From: JBBDSV01 sp040904785
GTDB taxonomy: Bacteria > Actinomycetota > Nitriliruptoria > Nitriliruptorales > Nitriliruptoraceae
Assembly: GCA_040904785.1 (NCBI GenBank)
Contig: JBBDSV010000082.1
Location: 22,895-86,894, forward strand
Direction: 5' to 3'
DNA length: 64,000 bases
The position numbers were made by a program, and so were the translations under genes. Below, piece after piece: positions 42,041-52,300 of this stretch. Numbering within the stretch: position 1 is the stretch's first letter; the number at the start of each line of letters is the position of its first letter. The notes beneath the pieces are model-generated. The model was not told the DNA's origin. It searched no databases and saw only the letters and a program-made list of their open reading frames with translations.

Positions 42041-43714
42041 TTAGTCGGCGTGTGCCGATGGACGGCCGCCGAGCGTCGGCAGCGCGGCAAGCAGCGTGCG
42101 TGTCGCCGGATGCCGTGGCGCGGAGAAGAGCTGGTCGGCCGGGGCGAGCTCGACGATGCGCCCGGCATCCAGCACCGCGATGCGGTCGCAGATGCGCCGG
42201 GCGAGCGCCAGGTCGTGGGTGATGAGCAGCACCGCGAGACCGTGGTCGCGCGCAAGTGCACCGAGCAGGTCGATGATCTCGAGACTCGCCGGCGCATCGA
42301 GCATCGACGTCGGTTCGTCGGCGACCACCACGGCCGGATCGGCGATGAGCGCCCGGGCGATCGCGACGCGCTGACGCTGCCCACCCGACAGTTGGTGGGG
42401 CCAACGGTCGGCCAGTGATGGATTCAGCCCGACCCGGACAAGCATCGCGTGTGCTCGCGCCTGGCGGTCCTGGAGCTCGCCAGACCGCCGTACGTGCAAC
42501 GGTTCGACGACGGCGTCGATCACCCGCTGCCGAGGATCGAGTGCGCCGAATGGATCCTGAAACACCATCTGGACGCTGCCCAACCGGCGATGCCTTCGCA
42601 TCCGGCCCCGTGAGGCGTCACCGTCGCCGCGCGCTTCGAGATGGCGCACGCTGCCCGCGTCGGCCACCTCCAACCCAGCGATGAGCCGTCCCAGGGTCGT
42701 CTTGCCGCCACCGGACTCGCCGACGACGGCCAGGCATGCACCGGACTCCAGCGTGAGCGAGACGTCGTCGACCGCGTGCAGGGGCGGCACCGCGCGCCAT
42801 CCCTGCCGTGGCCGAGCAAACCTGCGCGTCACGGACACGACCTCGAGCACGCTGCGACCGGGCCTGCTCGCAGCGACCGTGTCGTGGCGCTGCCGTGGAG
42901 GCGTCGCGGCCGACCGTGCGGCGGCGACGAGTGCCTGCGTCGCGGGATGCTCGGGCGCCTGAAGCACGTCGGCCATCGCGCCGCGTTCGACGACCCGGCC
43001 GTCGCCGAGCACCGCAACCTCGTCGGCGATCGCGGCGACGGCGGCGAGGTCATGGGCGGCGAGCAACACCGTCAGGCCCATGTCACGTTGGATGTGTGCC
43101 AACGTCGACAGCAGGTGATGCTGGATGACGACGTCAACGCCGCTGGTCGGTTCGTCGGCGATGAGCAGCTGCGGTTCGCCGAGCAGCGCGAGCGCGATGG
43201 CCGCCCGCTGTCGCATCCCGCCCGACAGTTGATGCGGGTAGCGGTCGATGACGTCGGCGGGCAGGCCGACGGCGCGGCACTGCTCGGCGTAGTCCGCCCG
43301 GACGGCGCGCCGCGACCGGCGGGCTCGATGGGCCGCGACCGTCTCGAGCGCATGCTGCGAGAGCGTCAGCAGCGGGTTGAACGCGTTCGCTGACGCCTGC
43401 AGCACCGTGCCCACGCGGGTCCATCGTTGCTGCCGCCGTGTCTCGGCATCGAGCGCGGTCAGCTCCTCGCCAGCGAAATCGATGGAGCCGGCCACCCGAC
43501 GGGCGTCTGCAGCGAGCAGCCCGAGCACAGCGTGCAGCAAGGTGGTCTTTCCCGATCCGGATGTTCCGACCAACGCGACCGTCGTGCCGGGCATGACGTC
43601 GAGATCGACGCCGTCGAGGGCGCGTCGCACGCCGCCATCGGCGACGTAGTCGACCGCAAGTCCGCGCACGGCGAGCAACGGCACGGTTCCACGGTCGGTG
43701 GCCATGGCCGTCAT
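42041..43714 (-). CDS. Fused two-ATPase subunit of a peptide/nickel-type ABC importer
   Basis: A 557-residue protein with two complete nucleotide-binding domains. Domain 1 has GTSGSGKTT, QLSGGMRQR and LLIADEPTSGVDV; domain 2 has GESGGGKTT, QLSGGQRQRVAIARAL and VVVADEPTSMLDA. These correspond to DppD and DppF (OppD/F) joined in one chain. The C-terminal extension of each half (RHPATRTLLAA, EHPATQALVAA) is typical for the family. ATG 43714 overlaps the permease stop (ATGA). It is the last gene of a four-gene transport operon. Confidence 0.92.
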   Translation of the reverse strand: MTAMATDRGTVPLLAVRGLAVDYVADGGVRRALDGVDLDVMPGTTVALVGTSGSGKTTLLHAVLGLLAADARRVAGSIDFAGEELTALDAETRRQQRWTRVGTVLQASANAFNPLLTLSQHALETVAAHRARRSRRAVRADYAEQCRAVGLPADVIDRYPHQLSGGMRQRAAIALALLGEPQLLIADEPTSGVDVVIQHHLLSTLAHIQRDMGLTVLLAAHDLAAVAAIADEVAVLGDGRVVERGAMADVLQAPEHPATQALVAAARSAATPPRQRHDTVAASRPGRSVLEVVSVTRRFARPRQGWRAVPPLHAVDDVSLTLESGACLAVVGESGGGKTTLGRLIAGLEVADAGSVRHLEARGDGDASRGRMRRHRRLGSVQMVFQDPFGALDPRQRVIDAVVEPLHVRRSGELQDRQARAHAMLVRVGLNPSLADRWPHQLSGGQRQRVAIARALIADPAVVVADEPTSMLDAPASLEIIDLLGALARDHGLAVLLITHDLALARRICDRIAVLDAGRIVELAPADQLFSAPRHPATRTLLAALPTLGGRPSAHAD

Positions 43715-44736
43715 CGCTCGACCGCCACCGACCGAAGGCGCGGGTCCACGAGCGTGTCGAATCCGCGGCCGACGAGATAGCTGGCACCAGCGAGCAGCGT
43801 TACCGCCCCGCCCGCCGGCACCAGCAGCCACCACGCGGCGATGCCATCGGCGAAGTACCCGCCCGCATCGGCAACGCCGAGCATGACCCCCCAGCTCATC
43901 GACGTCTCGACGAGCCCGAACAGGCTCAGGATCGCTTCGGCACCGATCGCCAGCGCCACGGTGGTCATCATCGACAGCAGCGCGACAGGCGCCAGGTGCG
44001 GCATGACGTGGCGTCGCACGACCGGCCAGGTGCCGCCACCGGCGAGCCGGGCGGCGTCGACGAACGGCTGGACCACGATGGTGCGTGCTTGCGCGTGCAG
44101 CACGATCGCCGTCGGCCCCAGCCCCGAGGTGATCCCGAGCACGACACCGAGCGCGATGATGGACACGTCGACGATGGCACTGGCGAAGATCACGAACGGG
44201 ATTGCCGGCAGCAGCAGCACGTAGTCGGCCAGTCGCAGCAACAGCGCGGCCAGCCACCCGCCGCGCACCGCAGCGACCGCCGCGAGCCCGGTGCCGAGCA
44301 CGACGGTCGTGACGGCCGCGACGGCGCCGAGAGCGAACGCGGTCCGCGCACCGAAGAGCAGCTGGCTGAGCACGTCCCGACCACGGGGATCGGTCCCGAG
44401 CGGGTGGGTCAGACTTGGCGGTGCAGGCTGGCGCGGAACGTCGAGGACATCGCCGATCTGCGCCTGCGGGTCGTGTCGTAGCCGGGCCCGGGCGACGTCG
44501 ATCTGCGTGTCGCGGTCGGTGATCGTGTCAACGACGGTCCGTGCGACGGGCTGCGGGTCGTTGCCCGTGACCGGGTGGTAGATCGCGGGATCCCAGACGG
44601 TGGCGAGCAACAGCGGGTGAAGCAGGGCGCCGAGGGCGAAGGCCACGATGATCGCAACCCCAGAAACAGCCAGACGGTCACGGCTGAACGCCACCCACCG
44701 CCCGCGCCAGAGGTCGGCCGACACCCTGGGGTTCAT
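43711..44736 (-). CDS. DppC/OppC-type ABC permease
   Basis: A 341-residue permease. The N-terminal helix and a long loop (residues about 50-115) lead to HPLGTDPRGRDVLSQLLFGARTAF, the DppC signature. The coupling motif is DAARLAGGGTWPVVRRHVMPHLAPV. It is translationally coupled at both ends to the other permease and to the ATPase. The loop between TM1 and the permease core is longer than usual. Confidence 0.9.
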   Translation of the reverse strand: MNPRVSADLWRGRWVAFSRDRLAVSGVAIIVAFALGALLHPLLLATVWDPAIYHPVTGNDPQPVARTVVDTITDRDTQIDVARARLRHDPQAQIGDVLDVPRQPAPPSLTHPLGTDPRGRDVLSQLLFGARTAFALGAVAAVTTVVLGTGLAAVAAVRGGWLAALLLRLADYVLLLPAIPFVIFASAIVDVSIIALGVVLGITSGLGPTAIVLHAQARTIVVQPFVDAARLAGGGTWPVVRRHVMPHLAPVALLSMMTTVALAIGAEAILSLFGLVETSMSWGVMLGVADAGGYFADGIAAWWLLVPAGGAVTLLAGASYLVGRGFDTLVDPRLRSVAVER

Positions 44737-45893
44737 GACGCAGCCACGCGTGACGTCCGCAGACGCGGGTCCAGCGCCCATTGAGCTCCTTCGAGGAGCA
44801 AATGCATGCCGACGAGCACAACGCCGTAGGTCACGATGATCCCGGACGCCAACGGCGCGTCGCCGGCAACGGCGGCGTCGACGAACGTCGTGCCGAGACC
44901 GGGCCAGGAGAAGACGCGTTCGAACACGAGGCTGCCGGTGACGACACCGGCGAGGTTGAGCGCGAACGCGGCGATGACGGGCGGCAGCGCCAGGCGTGCG
45001 GCATGCCGGTTGCGGACGAGCCGCTCGCCAAGCCCCCGGGCGCGCGCGTAGAGCACCGTGTCGGTGTTGGTGGTGGTCACCATCGCGCTCCGCATGAGCA
45101 ACGCCGCGGGCCCGAGGGTCAGCAGCGTCAGCGTCACTGTCGGAAGCATCGCATGCCACAGCAGGTCGGCCGCGAAGTGGCGGGCAGGGTGCATCGCCCA
45201 GACGCCGAGGACGCCGGCGACCAGGGTGACGCTGATCACGACGACCGCACGCGGCGTGGCGAGCTCGCGTGCACGCGCAAGGGCGGCGACGACTGCGCCA
45301 ACGGCGACGAGCGCCGCGGTCGCTCCCAGGGCCAGGAACACACTCGACACGGTGACGGGGGCGTCGCGCCACACCTCGGGGGTGAGGAACCGTCCCGACG
45401 GCAACCACCCCAATTCGTAGGCGAACACCCAGATCATCAGATAGGCGACCCACGGAGGGAAGGCGGTCGCCGCGAACACCAGCAGACCGGTGACGGTGCG
45501 ATCGGCGTGGCTGTCACGACGCCACGCGGTCCAGCGGCCGACGACAACGCCGAGCGCGAAGGCGGCGACGGTGGCGACGACGACGAGCGCGACCGTGCGT
45601 GGCAGCCGTTCGGCGATAATGTCGGTGACCTCGCGCGGGTACTCGTGCATGCTCACCCCGAGGTCGCCGGTCACGAGTCCGCCGAGGTAGGTGACGTACT
45701 GACCCCACAGTGGCAGGTCGAGGCCCATTCGCTCCACCTGCAGCTGCCGCGCGGCGGGTGGCAGGCTCGGGTCGAGTGCCAGATGCAGGGTGGGGTCACC
45801 GGGAGCGAGCCGGATGACGACGAACACGGTTGTCGCCAGCAGCCATAGCACGAGCGCCATCTGCACCAGGCGGACGCAGATCGTTCGCCACAT
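44733..45893 (-). CDS. DppB/OppB-type ABC permease
   Basis: A 386-residue permease. VIRLAPGDP near 26-35 and GQYVTYLGGLVTGDLGVSMH near 63 are standard for the DppB family, and FERVFSWPGLGTTFVDA near 315 marks the end of the coupling region. It is longer than typical DppB (about 310-340) because of extra membrane segments near 185-235. It begins 23 bp after the binding-protein gene. Confidence 0.9.
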   Translation of the reverse strand: MWRTICVRLVQMALVLWLLATTVFVVIRLAPGDPTLHLALDPSLPPAARQLQVERMGLDLPLWGQYVTYLGGLVTGDLGVSMHEYPREVTDIIAERLPRTVALVVVATVAAFALGVVVGRWTAWRRDSHADRTVTGLLVFAATAFPPWVAYLMIWVFAYELGWLPSGRFLTPEVWRDAPVTVSSVFLALGATAALVAVGAVVAALARARELATPRAVVVISVTLVAGVLGVWAMHPARHFAADLLWHAMLPTVTLTLLTLGPAALLMRSAMVTTTNTDTVLYARARGLGERLVRNRHAARLALPPVIAAFALNLAGVVTGSLVFERVFSWPGLGTTFVDAAVAGDAPLASGIIVTYGVVLVGMHLLLEGAQWALDPRLRTSRVAAS

Positions 45894-45916
45894 GTGCGGT
45901 CACCCCCGCCGCAGCA

Positions 45917-47860
45917 TCATTCGGGGGCGAGCACCAGCGCACGCAGCCCGCCCTGGTTGCCCAGGCCGCCAAGCACCTCGGTGTAGGGGAACGTGATCTC
46001 CTCGGGCCGGTAACCCTCGACGACCGGCGTGTCGAACAGCGGCACGTACGGCAGGTCAGCGTCCAGAATCGGTTCGAGTTCGTTCCACAGGATGTCGTAG
46101 GCGGCCGCGAGATCGCGCGTCTGCATGAACCGGGCGACGGCGTCGTCGTACTCGTCACTGGCGTAGCCGACGATGTTCAGCGGCGCATCCGAGCGCCAGA
46201 ACATGTCGTAGTACGTCGGCAACGCCGGATTGCCGAGTCCCCACCCGAGGATCGCCATGTCGTACTGGAGGTTCGACGGGTCGATCACGCGACTGACGAG
46301 CTCACCGAACGGCAACGGCGTCGCCGCGACGTCGACACCGAGGTCGCCGATGAACTGGGCGGTGAACAGTCCGGCGGTGTTCCGCAGCGCGTCGTAGCCG
46401 GCGGTCGGATGCAACAGTTCGAGGTCGGCAACCGGGGTGCCGTCTGGCGCGGTCAGGCCCGCACCACGCTGCGAGAGATCACCGGTCTCGCCATTGACCG
46501 TCGGTTCGACCTCCCAGGTGTAGCCGGCGTCACGCAGGATTTCGACGGCGCGCTCAAGCCGTGCGCCGTAGTTCGGGAAGTCGCGCCAGCGGGACGTGAT
46601 GTCTTCGGCCACCGCATCGTCGAACCAGGCGGTATTGCCCGAGGGCATGCGTGTGTAGAGCGGCAGTGCGGCACCACCCATGACGGTCTGCGCGATGTGT
46701 TCACGATCGATCACGGTCGCCACAGCCTCACGGAAGGCGAGATCGTTCATGGGCGCACGCTCGAGGTTGAATCCGAGGAACTGGAGCGTGTAGTTGGGAT
46801 TGGCGACGACCTCGACACCCTCGGCGTCGAACAACCGATCCTGGGCGGCCGGATCGAGTCCCGGTCCGGTCAGCAGGAAGGCGATCTCGCCGTCGACGAG
46901 TGCACCAACGGCGACCGCGGCGTCGCTGTAGAGCGTGTAGAGCACCTCGTCGGCGTTGGGCCCCGTGACGTATTCAGCGACGACCTCGTCGGCGCCGTCG
47001 CCGCTGGAGGCGCCGTAGCGTTCGTCGATCGAACGTGCGTCGTTGCGCACCGCGACGGTGCCGTCGGCATAGTGGGTGTAGGAGGTGCCGGCGAGGAACC
47101 AGTCTTCGTTGGCGACGACACGCACGAACGCCCCCGGTTCACGCTCCACGAACTCGTAGGGGCCGCAGACCGGCGATCCGGCACCCGACGTCGTCAGCAG
47201 TTCGCTCACGTCGGCGGCACCGTCGACGATCGGGCCCCAGTGGTGTTCGGGCATGATCGGCGCGAGCGCGACCGCCATCGGCCACGTGCCCAGGCCCGGC
47301 TCGTCAGCGAACTCGATCCGCACGGATGTCTCGTCGAGCGCCTCGATCGCCGTCACGAGCCCGGCCTCGCGCGCGGCAGGTTCGTAGAACGACAGCCACT
47401 GGCCACCGAGCTCCAGGCCGTTGACCGTCTGCCACGTGAACACCATGTCGGCTGCCGTCACCGACGTGCCATCCGACCAGGTCGCGTCGCCGGCAAGATC
47501 GACTTCGACCGCCCAGACATCTCCGTCGCGTTCTGGCTGCGGCCAGTCGTGCGCTGCCAGCTGCGGCGTGACCACCGAAGTCGGTGGCGTCAGTTCATAG
47601 AGCTGGCAGGCGCTGCCGTCGAGCACGAATCCCGACCATCCGTCGGCGTCGTCGAGATAGGCCCACCAGTTCTCCGCGGCGATATCGGCGAACATGCCGA
47701 CCTCGTAGACGAAGGGCGGCGCGTCGCCGCCCGCATCTCCCGCCTCCGACGGAGGTGCGTCGCTGCCAGACGGCGGCGGCGTCTGAGACGACGAACACGC
47801 GGCGAGCAAGGCACTCGCGACGGCGAGTACGACGGCACGACGGATCCATGAGTAATGCAC
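45917..47860 (-). CDS. Peptide/nickel-type ABC substrate-binding lipoprotein (SBP_bac_5)
   Basis: A 647-residue exported binding protein. The signal peptide ends in lipobox LLAAC (about residue 20) followed by a Ser/Pro/Gly linker. The family core includes ATWSDGTSVTAADMVFTWQT, PVCGPYEFVEREPGAFVRVVAN, LGFNLERAPMNDLAFREAV and YDMAILGWGLGNPALPTYYDMFW. GTG 47860 follows GGAG. The bound ligand cannot be predicted; oligopeptides are the default. It is the first gene of the transport operon and lies downstream of a histidine kinase and a giant regulator. Confidence 0.9.
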   Translation of the reverse strand: MHYSWIRRAVVLAVASALLAACSSSQTPPPSGSDAPPSEAGDAGGDAPPFVYEVGMFADIAAENWWAYLDDADGWSGFVLDGSACQLYELTPPTSVVTPQLAAHDWPQPERDGDVWAVEVDLAGDATWSDGTSVTAADMVFTWQTVNGLELGGQWLSFYEPAAREAGLVTAIEALDETSVRIEFADEPGLGTWPMAVALAPIMPEHHWGPIVDGAADVSELLTTSGAGSPVCGPYEFVEREPGAFVRVVANEDWFLAGTSYTHYADGTVAVRNDARSIDERYGASSGDGADEVVAEYVTGPNADEVLYTLYSDAAVAVGALVDGEIAFLLTGPGLDPAAQDRLFDAEGVEVVANPNYTLQFLGFNLERAPMNDLAFREAVATVIDREHIAQTVMGGAALPLYTRMPSGNTAWFDDAVAEDITSRWRDFPNYGARLERAVEILRDAGYTWEVEPTVNGETGDLSQRGAGLTAPDGTPVADLELLHPTAGYDALRNTAGLFTAQFIGDLGVDVAATPLPFGELVSRVIDPSNLQYDMAILGWGLGNPALPTYYDMFWRSDAPLNIVGYASDEYDDAVARFMQTRDLAAAYDILWNELEPILDADLPYVPLFDTPVVEGYRPEEITFPYTEVLGGLGNQGGLRALVLAPE

Positions 47861-48044
47861 GGGGCGCTCCACACACACCAGATCGGGCCGGCCGGCCCGA
47901 TCGCGTAGCAGCATCCTAGGCAGGTAACGCGGCCGCACCCGAACAGCACGACCACTGCGAACAAAGGTCACATGACCACGAATTCGTCGGAATTCGGGCG
48001 TTGATGCCCGACATCGGCGAGATGACGCGCGTCCGAGAGTCGCC

Positions 48045-49175
48045 TCAACGAACGTCGGTTGCGACGGGCGTGCGTACGTGCCGGCCCGCGGCGTGAGTCG
48101 TCGACGGCCGACGGGAAACACCGGTCGGCCGCGGCAAGACAACCTCGAAGCGTGCGCCACCGAACGCGCTGTGCCGCAGGTGCAATTGGCCGTGCTGCAA
48201 TTCGACGCAGCGCCGGACGACCGCCAAGCCGATGCCGAGGCCAGGTGACGGAGCAGATTCGGCGTCGGCCCCCTGCGTGAACGGTTCGAACACCGCGCGC
48301 CGAACCGCCGGGTCGACACCACGACCGTCGTCTTCGACGGTGATGCGGATCGACCGGCCGCGCGCCGCAACGAACACCCAGACGTTCGTGCCATCCGGCG
48401 TGTGCCGGATCGCGTTGCGCACAAGTTCTTCGATGATGCGGCCAACCTTGTCCGGGTCGATCTCGGCGGTCACGCGTTCCGCCTTGACGCGCACATGGTG
48501 GGCGCCGGTCTCGACACGCGACAGCGCGGACGCGACGACGTCATCGAGCCGTACGGAACGCGCGTGCGCGGACGGCGCTTCGTCCGTGTCGAGTTCGAGC
48601 AGATTGAGCACGAGGTGTTCGAGCTTGCGGGCATTGGCGACCAGGCGGCCCGTGACGTCGCCGGCCATGTCGCCATCGAGCTCGTCGAGATGGTCCTGGA
48701 GGGTCAGCCCATAGCCGATGATGTTCGTCAGCGGCGTGCGCAGCTCGTGCGAGACCCCACGCAGGAACGTCGAACGCAGGCGTTCGACGTCGTGCAGGTG
48801 GGTGATCACGCGGCGTTCGGCTTCCACCAGCGTTCGCGCGCGCCGCGCATCGTGGTTGGCAATTCGCCGAGCGAGCACGGCGAAGGTCGCGAGCGCGCCG
48901 AGGGCGGCCGACACGTGAACAACGATCGGCGAGGGGCCCGCCGTCGCCGCGAGGCTGGACGCAATGAACGGACCCGCGAGGATCCAGGCGACGATCGCAA
49001 CAGCGAACACGGCCAACTGCCATCGGATCCTGCCCGCGTCGTCAGCCGCCGTGCCGCCGCGTCCGACGGATGTGCCGAACGCAATGCGGCGGCGGATTTT
49101 CGACGCCAACGCCTCTGTGGCGCCGATCCCGCGCGCGGGGGACGGCCGCGCGCCAGTGACGGTGTGGGTGCTCAA
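48045..49175 (-). CDS. Sensor histidine kinase
   Basis: A 376-residue protein with two membrane helices (about 50-70 and 83-100). A HisKA domain (FLRGVSHELRTPLTNIIGYGL, phospho-His about 144) is followed by a HATPase_c domain with the N-box IIEELVRNAIRHTPDGT, the G1 box VEDDGRGVDPAV and the G2 box GLGIGLAVVRRCVELQHG. The TTG start at 49175 overlaps the stop of a small upstream frame (TTGA). No response regulator gene is adjacent. The output may be the ABC operon or the regulator encoded upstream. Confidence 0.88.
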   Translation of the reverse strand: MSTHTVTGARPSPARGIGATEALASKIRRRIAFGTSVGRGGTAADDAGRIRWQLAVFAVAIVAWILAGPFIASSLAATAGPSPIVVHVSAALGALATFAVLARRIANHDARRARTLVEAERRVITHLHDVERLRSTFLRGVSHELRTPLTNIIGYGLTLQDHLDELDGDMAGDVTGRLVANARKLEHLVLNLLELDTDEAPSAHARSVRLDDVVASALSRVETGAHHVRVKAERVTAEIDPDKVGRIIEELVRNAIRHTPDGTNVWVFVAARGRSIRITVEDDGRGVDPAVRRAVFEPFTQGADAESAPSPGLGIGLAVVRRCVELQHGQLHLRHSAFGGARFEVVLPRPTGVSRRPSTTHAAGRHVRTPVATDVR

Positions 49176-49267
49176 ATCATGTACGCCGTGCCCGCGAGTG
49201 CCGGGTGCGCGGCCAGGGCGAGCAGCGCGGAGAGGAAGAACGCGGTGGTGAAGATGCGCTTGATCAT
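49172..49267 (-). CDS. Possible 31-residue membrane peptide
   Basis: ATG 49267 with GGAG upstream opens a 31-codon frame: basic start MIKR, one strongly hydrophobic helix (AFFLSALLALAAHPALA) and a short tail ending TAYMI. Its TGA overlaps the TTG start of the histidine kinase. It could be a leader for translational coupling or a small membrane regulator. Length and single occurrence make this tentative. Confidence 0.35.
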   Translation of the reverse strand: MIKRIFTTAFFLSALLALAAHPALAGTAYMI

Positions 49268-49374
49268 GGTTCGAACTCCGGTTTCCGATGGGGTTGTCAT
49301 CGACGCCCGGAGCATGTGGGACGGGTGTCTCGCGGGTGTCTCGGCGACGCCCGCGCGTCTCAACAGCTAGGTGG

Positions 49375-52300
49375 TCATCCGGTTCCGGTCCCCCGGGTGA
49401 CCGCCGTCAGGCCACGGGCACGCAGCTGACGGAGGTCACGCCGCACCGTCGACGTGCTCACGTCCAACGCACTCGCGAGGTCGTGCACCGTCGCCTGTGC
49501 ATCCTGCTGTTCGATCTGCGCGAGCACGTCGGCGAGCTGCTGCTGGCGCTCGTCAGGCGTTCGCGGCGGCGGGGCGAGCGCCAGGGTCACCTCAACGAGT
49601 TCTTCGTCGGTCAGTGCCCGGCCACGCGGCGCGGCGCGGTGTGCCATGCGCAGTGCAACGGTCCGCGGCGCAAGTTCGCGGCCCACGGTCACGATCTGCT
49701 GGTGTTCGGGCACAACCGTGGTCGCGATCTCGCGCGCACGCTCGTCGAGCGCGCCGAGCGCCGCATCGAGCAGCTCGGCGGCCTGTTGCGCGTGCACCGC
49801 GACGGCATCCGGTCGGTCGAGCGCGCGCGCCACCCTTGCCAGCCGCCAATGGATGCGGTGCGGTTCGCTGCAGTCTTCGAGCGCCGCGGCGGCTGCGTGC
49901 GCGAAGCCTTCCGCGCGCTCAAGGTCGCCGTTTTCCGCGCATGCCAGTGCACCGAGCGCACAGATGTCGGCCGCGAACTCGGGGAGTCCGAGCGTGTCGA
50001 GGTGTGCGCGAACTTCGGTCGCTGCTGCGACGGCACGCTCGAGTTCCTCGGTGGCGAGCGCGAGTTCTATTTCGCCGCGCCGTACCTGGATGAGTGCGCG
50101 CTGGTCGCCGGAGATCTCTGCTGCGGACCGGCCATCGGCGAGATGTTCGCCGGCCCGAGTGAAATCACCTCGATGGCGTGCGACGCCTGCCAGCGTCTCG
50201 AGGCAGACGGCGGCTAGCCCGCGGTTGCCAACCTCCTGGAAATAGCGCTGGGCAGCCAGCGCATCGCCCTCGGCCTCGGCGTCCTGCCCGAACCAGCGAT
50301 GCCGCAGCCACCCGCGATTGAGCTGCACCATGGCCACGCCACGTCGGTTGCCGAGCCCGTCGAAGACTCTGAGCGCCTCGTCATAGGCCGCGAGCGCCCG
50401 TACAGGATCACCACGCGTCAACTGCACCGTGCCCAGATTGACGAGCCCGACACCCTCGCGGTGTCGGTAGCCGATCGCGCGGGCCAACTCGACTGCGCGC
50501 TCATTGAGCGCAACCGCGTCCTCGGTGCGCGACGTCTCGGCGTGCACGTCGGCAAGTGCCCCGAGCGCCTGTACGAGCCCGACCTGGTCGTCGTGATCCT
50601 CGGCGAGCTCGCGGGCGAGCTCGAGTTCGGCGCGTGCCGCGTCGAACTGCTGGACCGCGCGTAGCGCCGCGCCTCGGGACACATGGGCTTTGACCACCTC
50701 GACGTGATCCTCGGCGAGCAATTCGGCGGCCTCAGTAAGGACAGTGGCCGCCTCGTCGTTGGCCCCCGACCAGCTGAGCAACTGGCCGAGCGCGGCGTTC
50801 GCCCGCCCCTTGGCGTGCGCATGGCCGGCACCCGCACGGCGGATCGCGTCACCTGCCACCCGGATGGCTTCGTCGAACTCGTCGATGTGGCCGAGATAGA
50901 TCGCGCGGCGAACCGAGACATCCACGACCGCGTCGACGTCGTCGCCGGCGAGCGGCAGCAGCTGATCGAGGACCTCGGCCTGTTCTTCACGGCGACCGAG
51001 CACGCCGAGTACCGATTCGTACTGGGCGAGCAGCGCCAACCGTGCCTCGGTCGACAACACCGCACGCTGCGCCAGTCCGATGGCGGCCGACAGGTGGTTC
51101 GCCGCCGTTGCGTAGGCGTGGAGGCCGATCGCGCGTTCGCCGGCGCGCCGCAGGTACGGGATCGCGCGGTCGGGCAGTTCGGCGGCGTGGAAGTGCTCGG
51201 CGAGCGCCTCGACGCGCTCGGGCGCGATGCGTTCGAGTGCCTCGCCGGCGGCGAGGTGCAGCGCTCGTGCCGTGTCCGGATCGACGCGGCCGAGCACGAC
51301 CCGGCGCGTAGCCGCGTGCGTGAATCGGCACACTTCGCCGCCCAGTTCGAGCAGGTTGCGACGGACGAGCTCTGCTAGCGCGCCCGCGAGGGCTCGCTCA
51401 TCGAGCTCGCTGCCCGCGCGCAGCACGTCGATGTCGCACTCGGCGCCACACACGGCCGCCAGTTGCACGACGTCGGTGGCTGACGCGTCGAGGTAGTCGA
51501 GGCGGTCGTCGATGATCGCTTTGAGGCCGTCGGTGACCGGCACCTCGAGCGTGTCGAGCCGATCCCGATCCTCGTCGCGCAGTCGACCGGCGTCACGTAG
51601 TGCGCGGAGCAGCTCGAGCGTATAGAGCGGGTTGCCGCCACTCTCGCGATGGACGGCCTCGGCGAATCGCGCCGGAACATCTGCCGCGCCAAGCACCTCG
51701 CGCAGCAACGCTGCGGTTTCGAACGCGGTGAGCGGCTCGAGCTTTATCCGGGTCGGCCGTGAGTCGCGATCGACGGCACGAAGGCCCGACCACACCAGGT
51801 CGTCATGCCGGGCATCAGCGTCGCGGAAGCTGAGCACGACGAGCAGCGGGCGCGTCGCGGCATGCCGCCCGAGCGCACGCAGAAGCTCGAGTGTCTCCTG
51901 ATCGGCCCGCTGTGCATCCTCGATGACGACGAGCAGCGGATCGATCGCCGCGAAGCCTGCCAGAACCTGCACCAGCGCTTCCCGCATGCGCTCCGCACCG
52001 TCGGTGCCCGCAAGTGTCGGCGCCGGTGTGTCGGCGACGGCCGCCCGGAGCGGATCGAGCAGGCGGGCGGCCTCACGGAGCCACACCGGTTCGACGTGTG
52101 CGCGCAGCTGCGCGACCCGCACGGCGTCGAGTTCCGGTTCGAGTGCCTCGCGGATCGCCGCATACGGCACCTGTGGTCCGGCACACTCTCCCCAAACGAC
52201 GGTGAAGCCGCGCCAGCGGGCGTCATCGGCGACCTGGGCGAGCAGCTGGCTCTTGCCGATCCCGGGTTCCCCCTCGACGAACACCATGCCGGCGCTGCCG

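Noticed and set aside
45830..47851. A 673-codon plus-strand frame opposite the peptide-binding protein
   Set aside because: It is antisense to a complete SBP_bac_5 gene with lipobox and ribosome site, and shows no domain motif.
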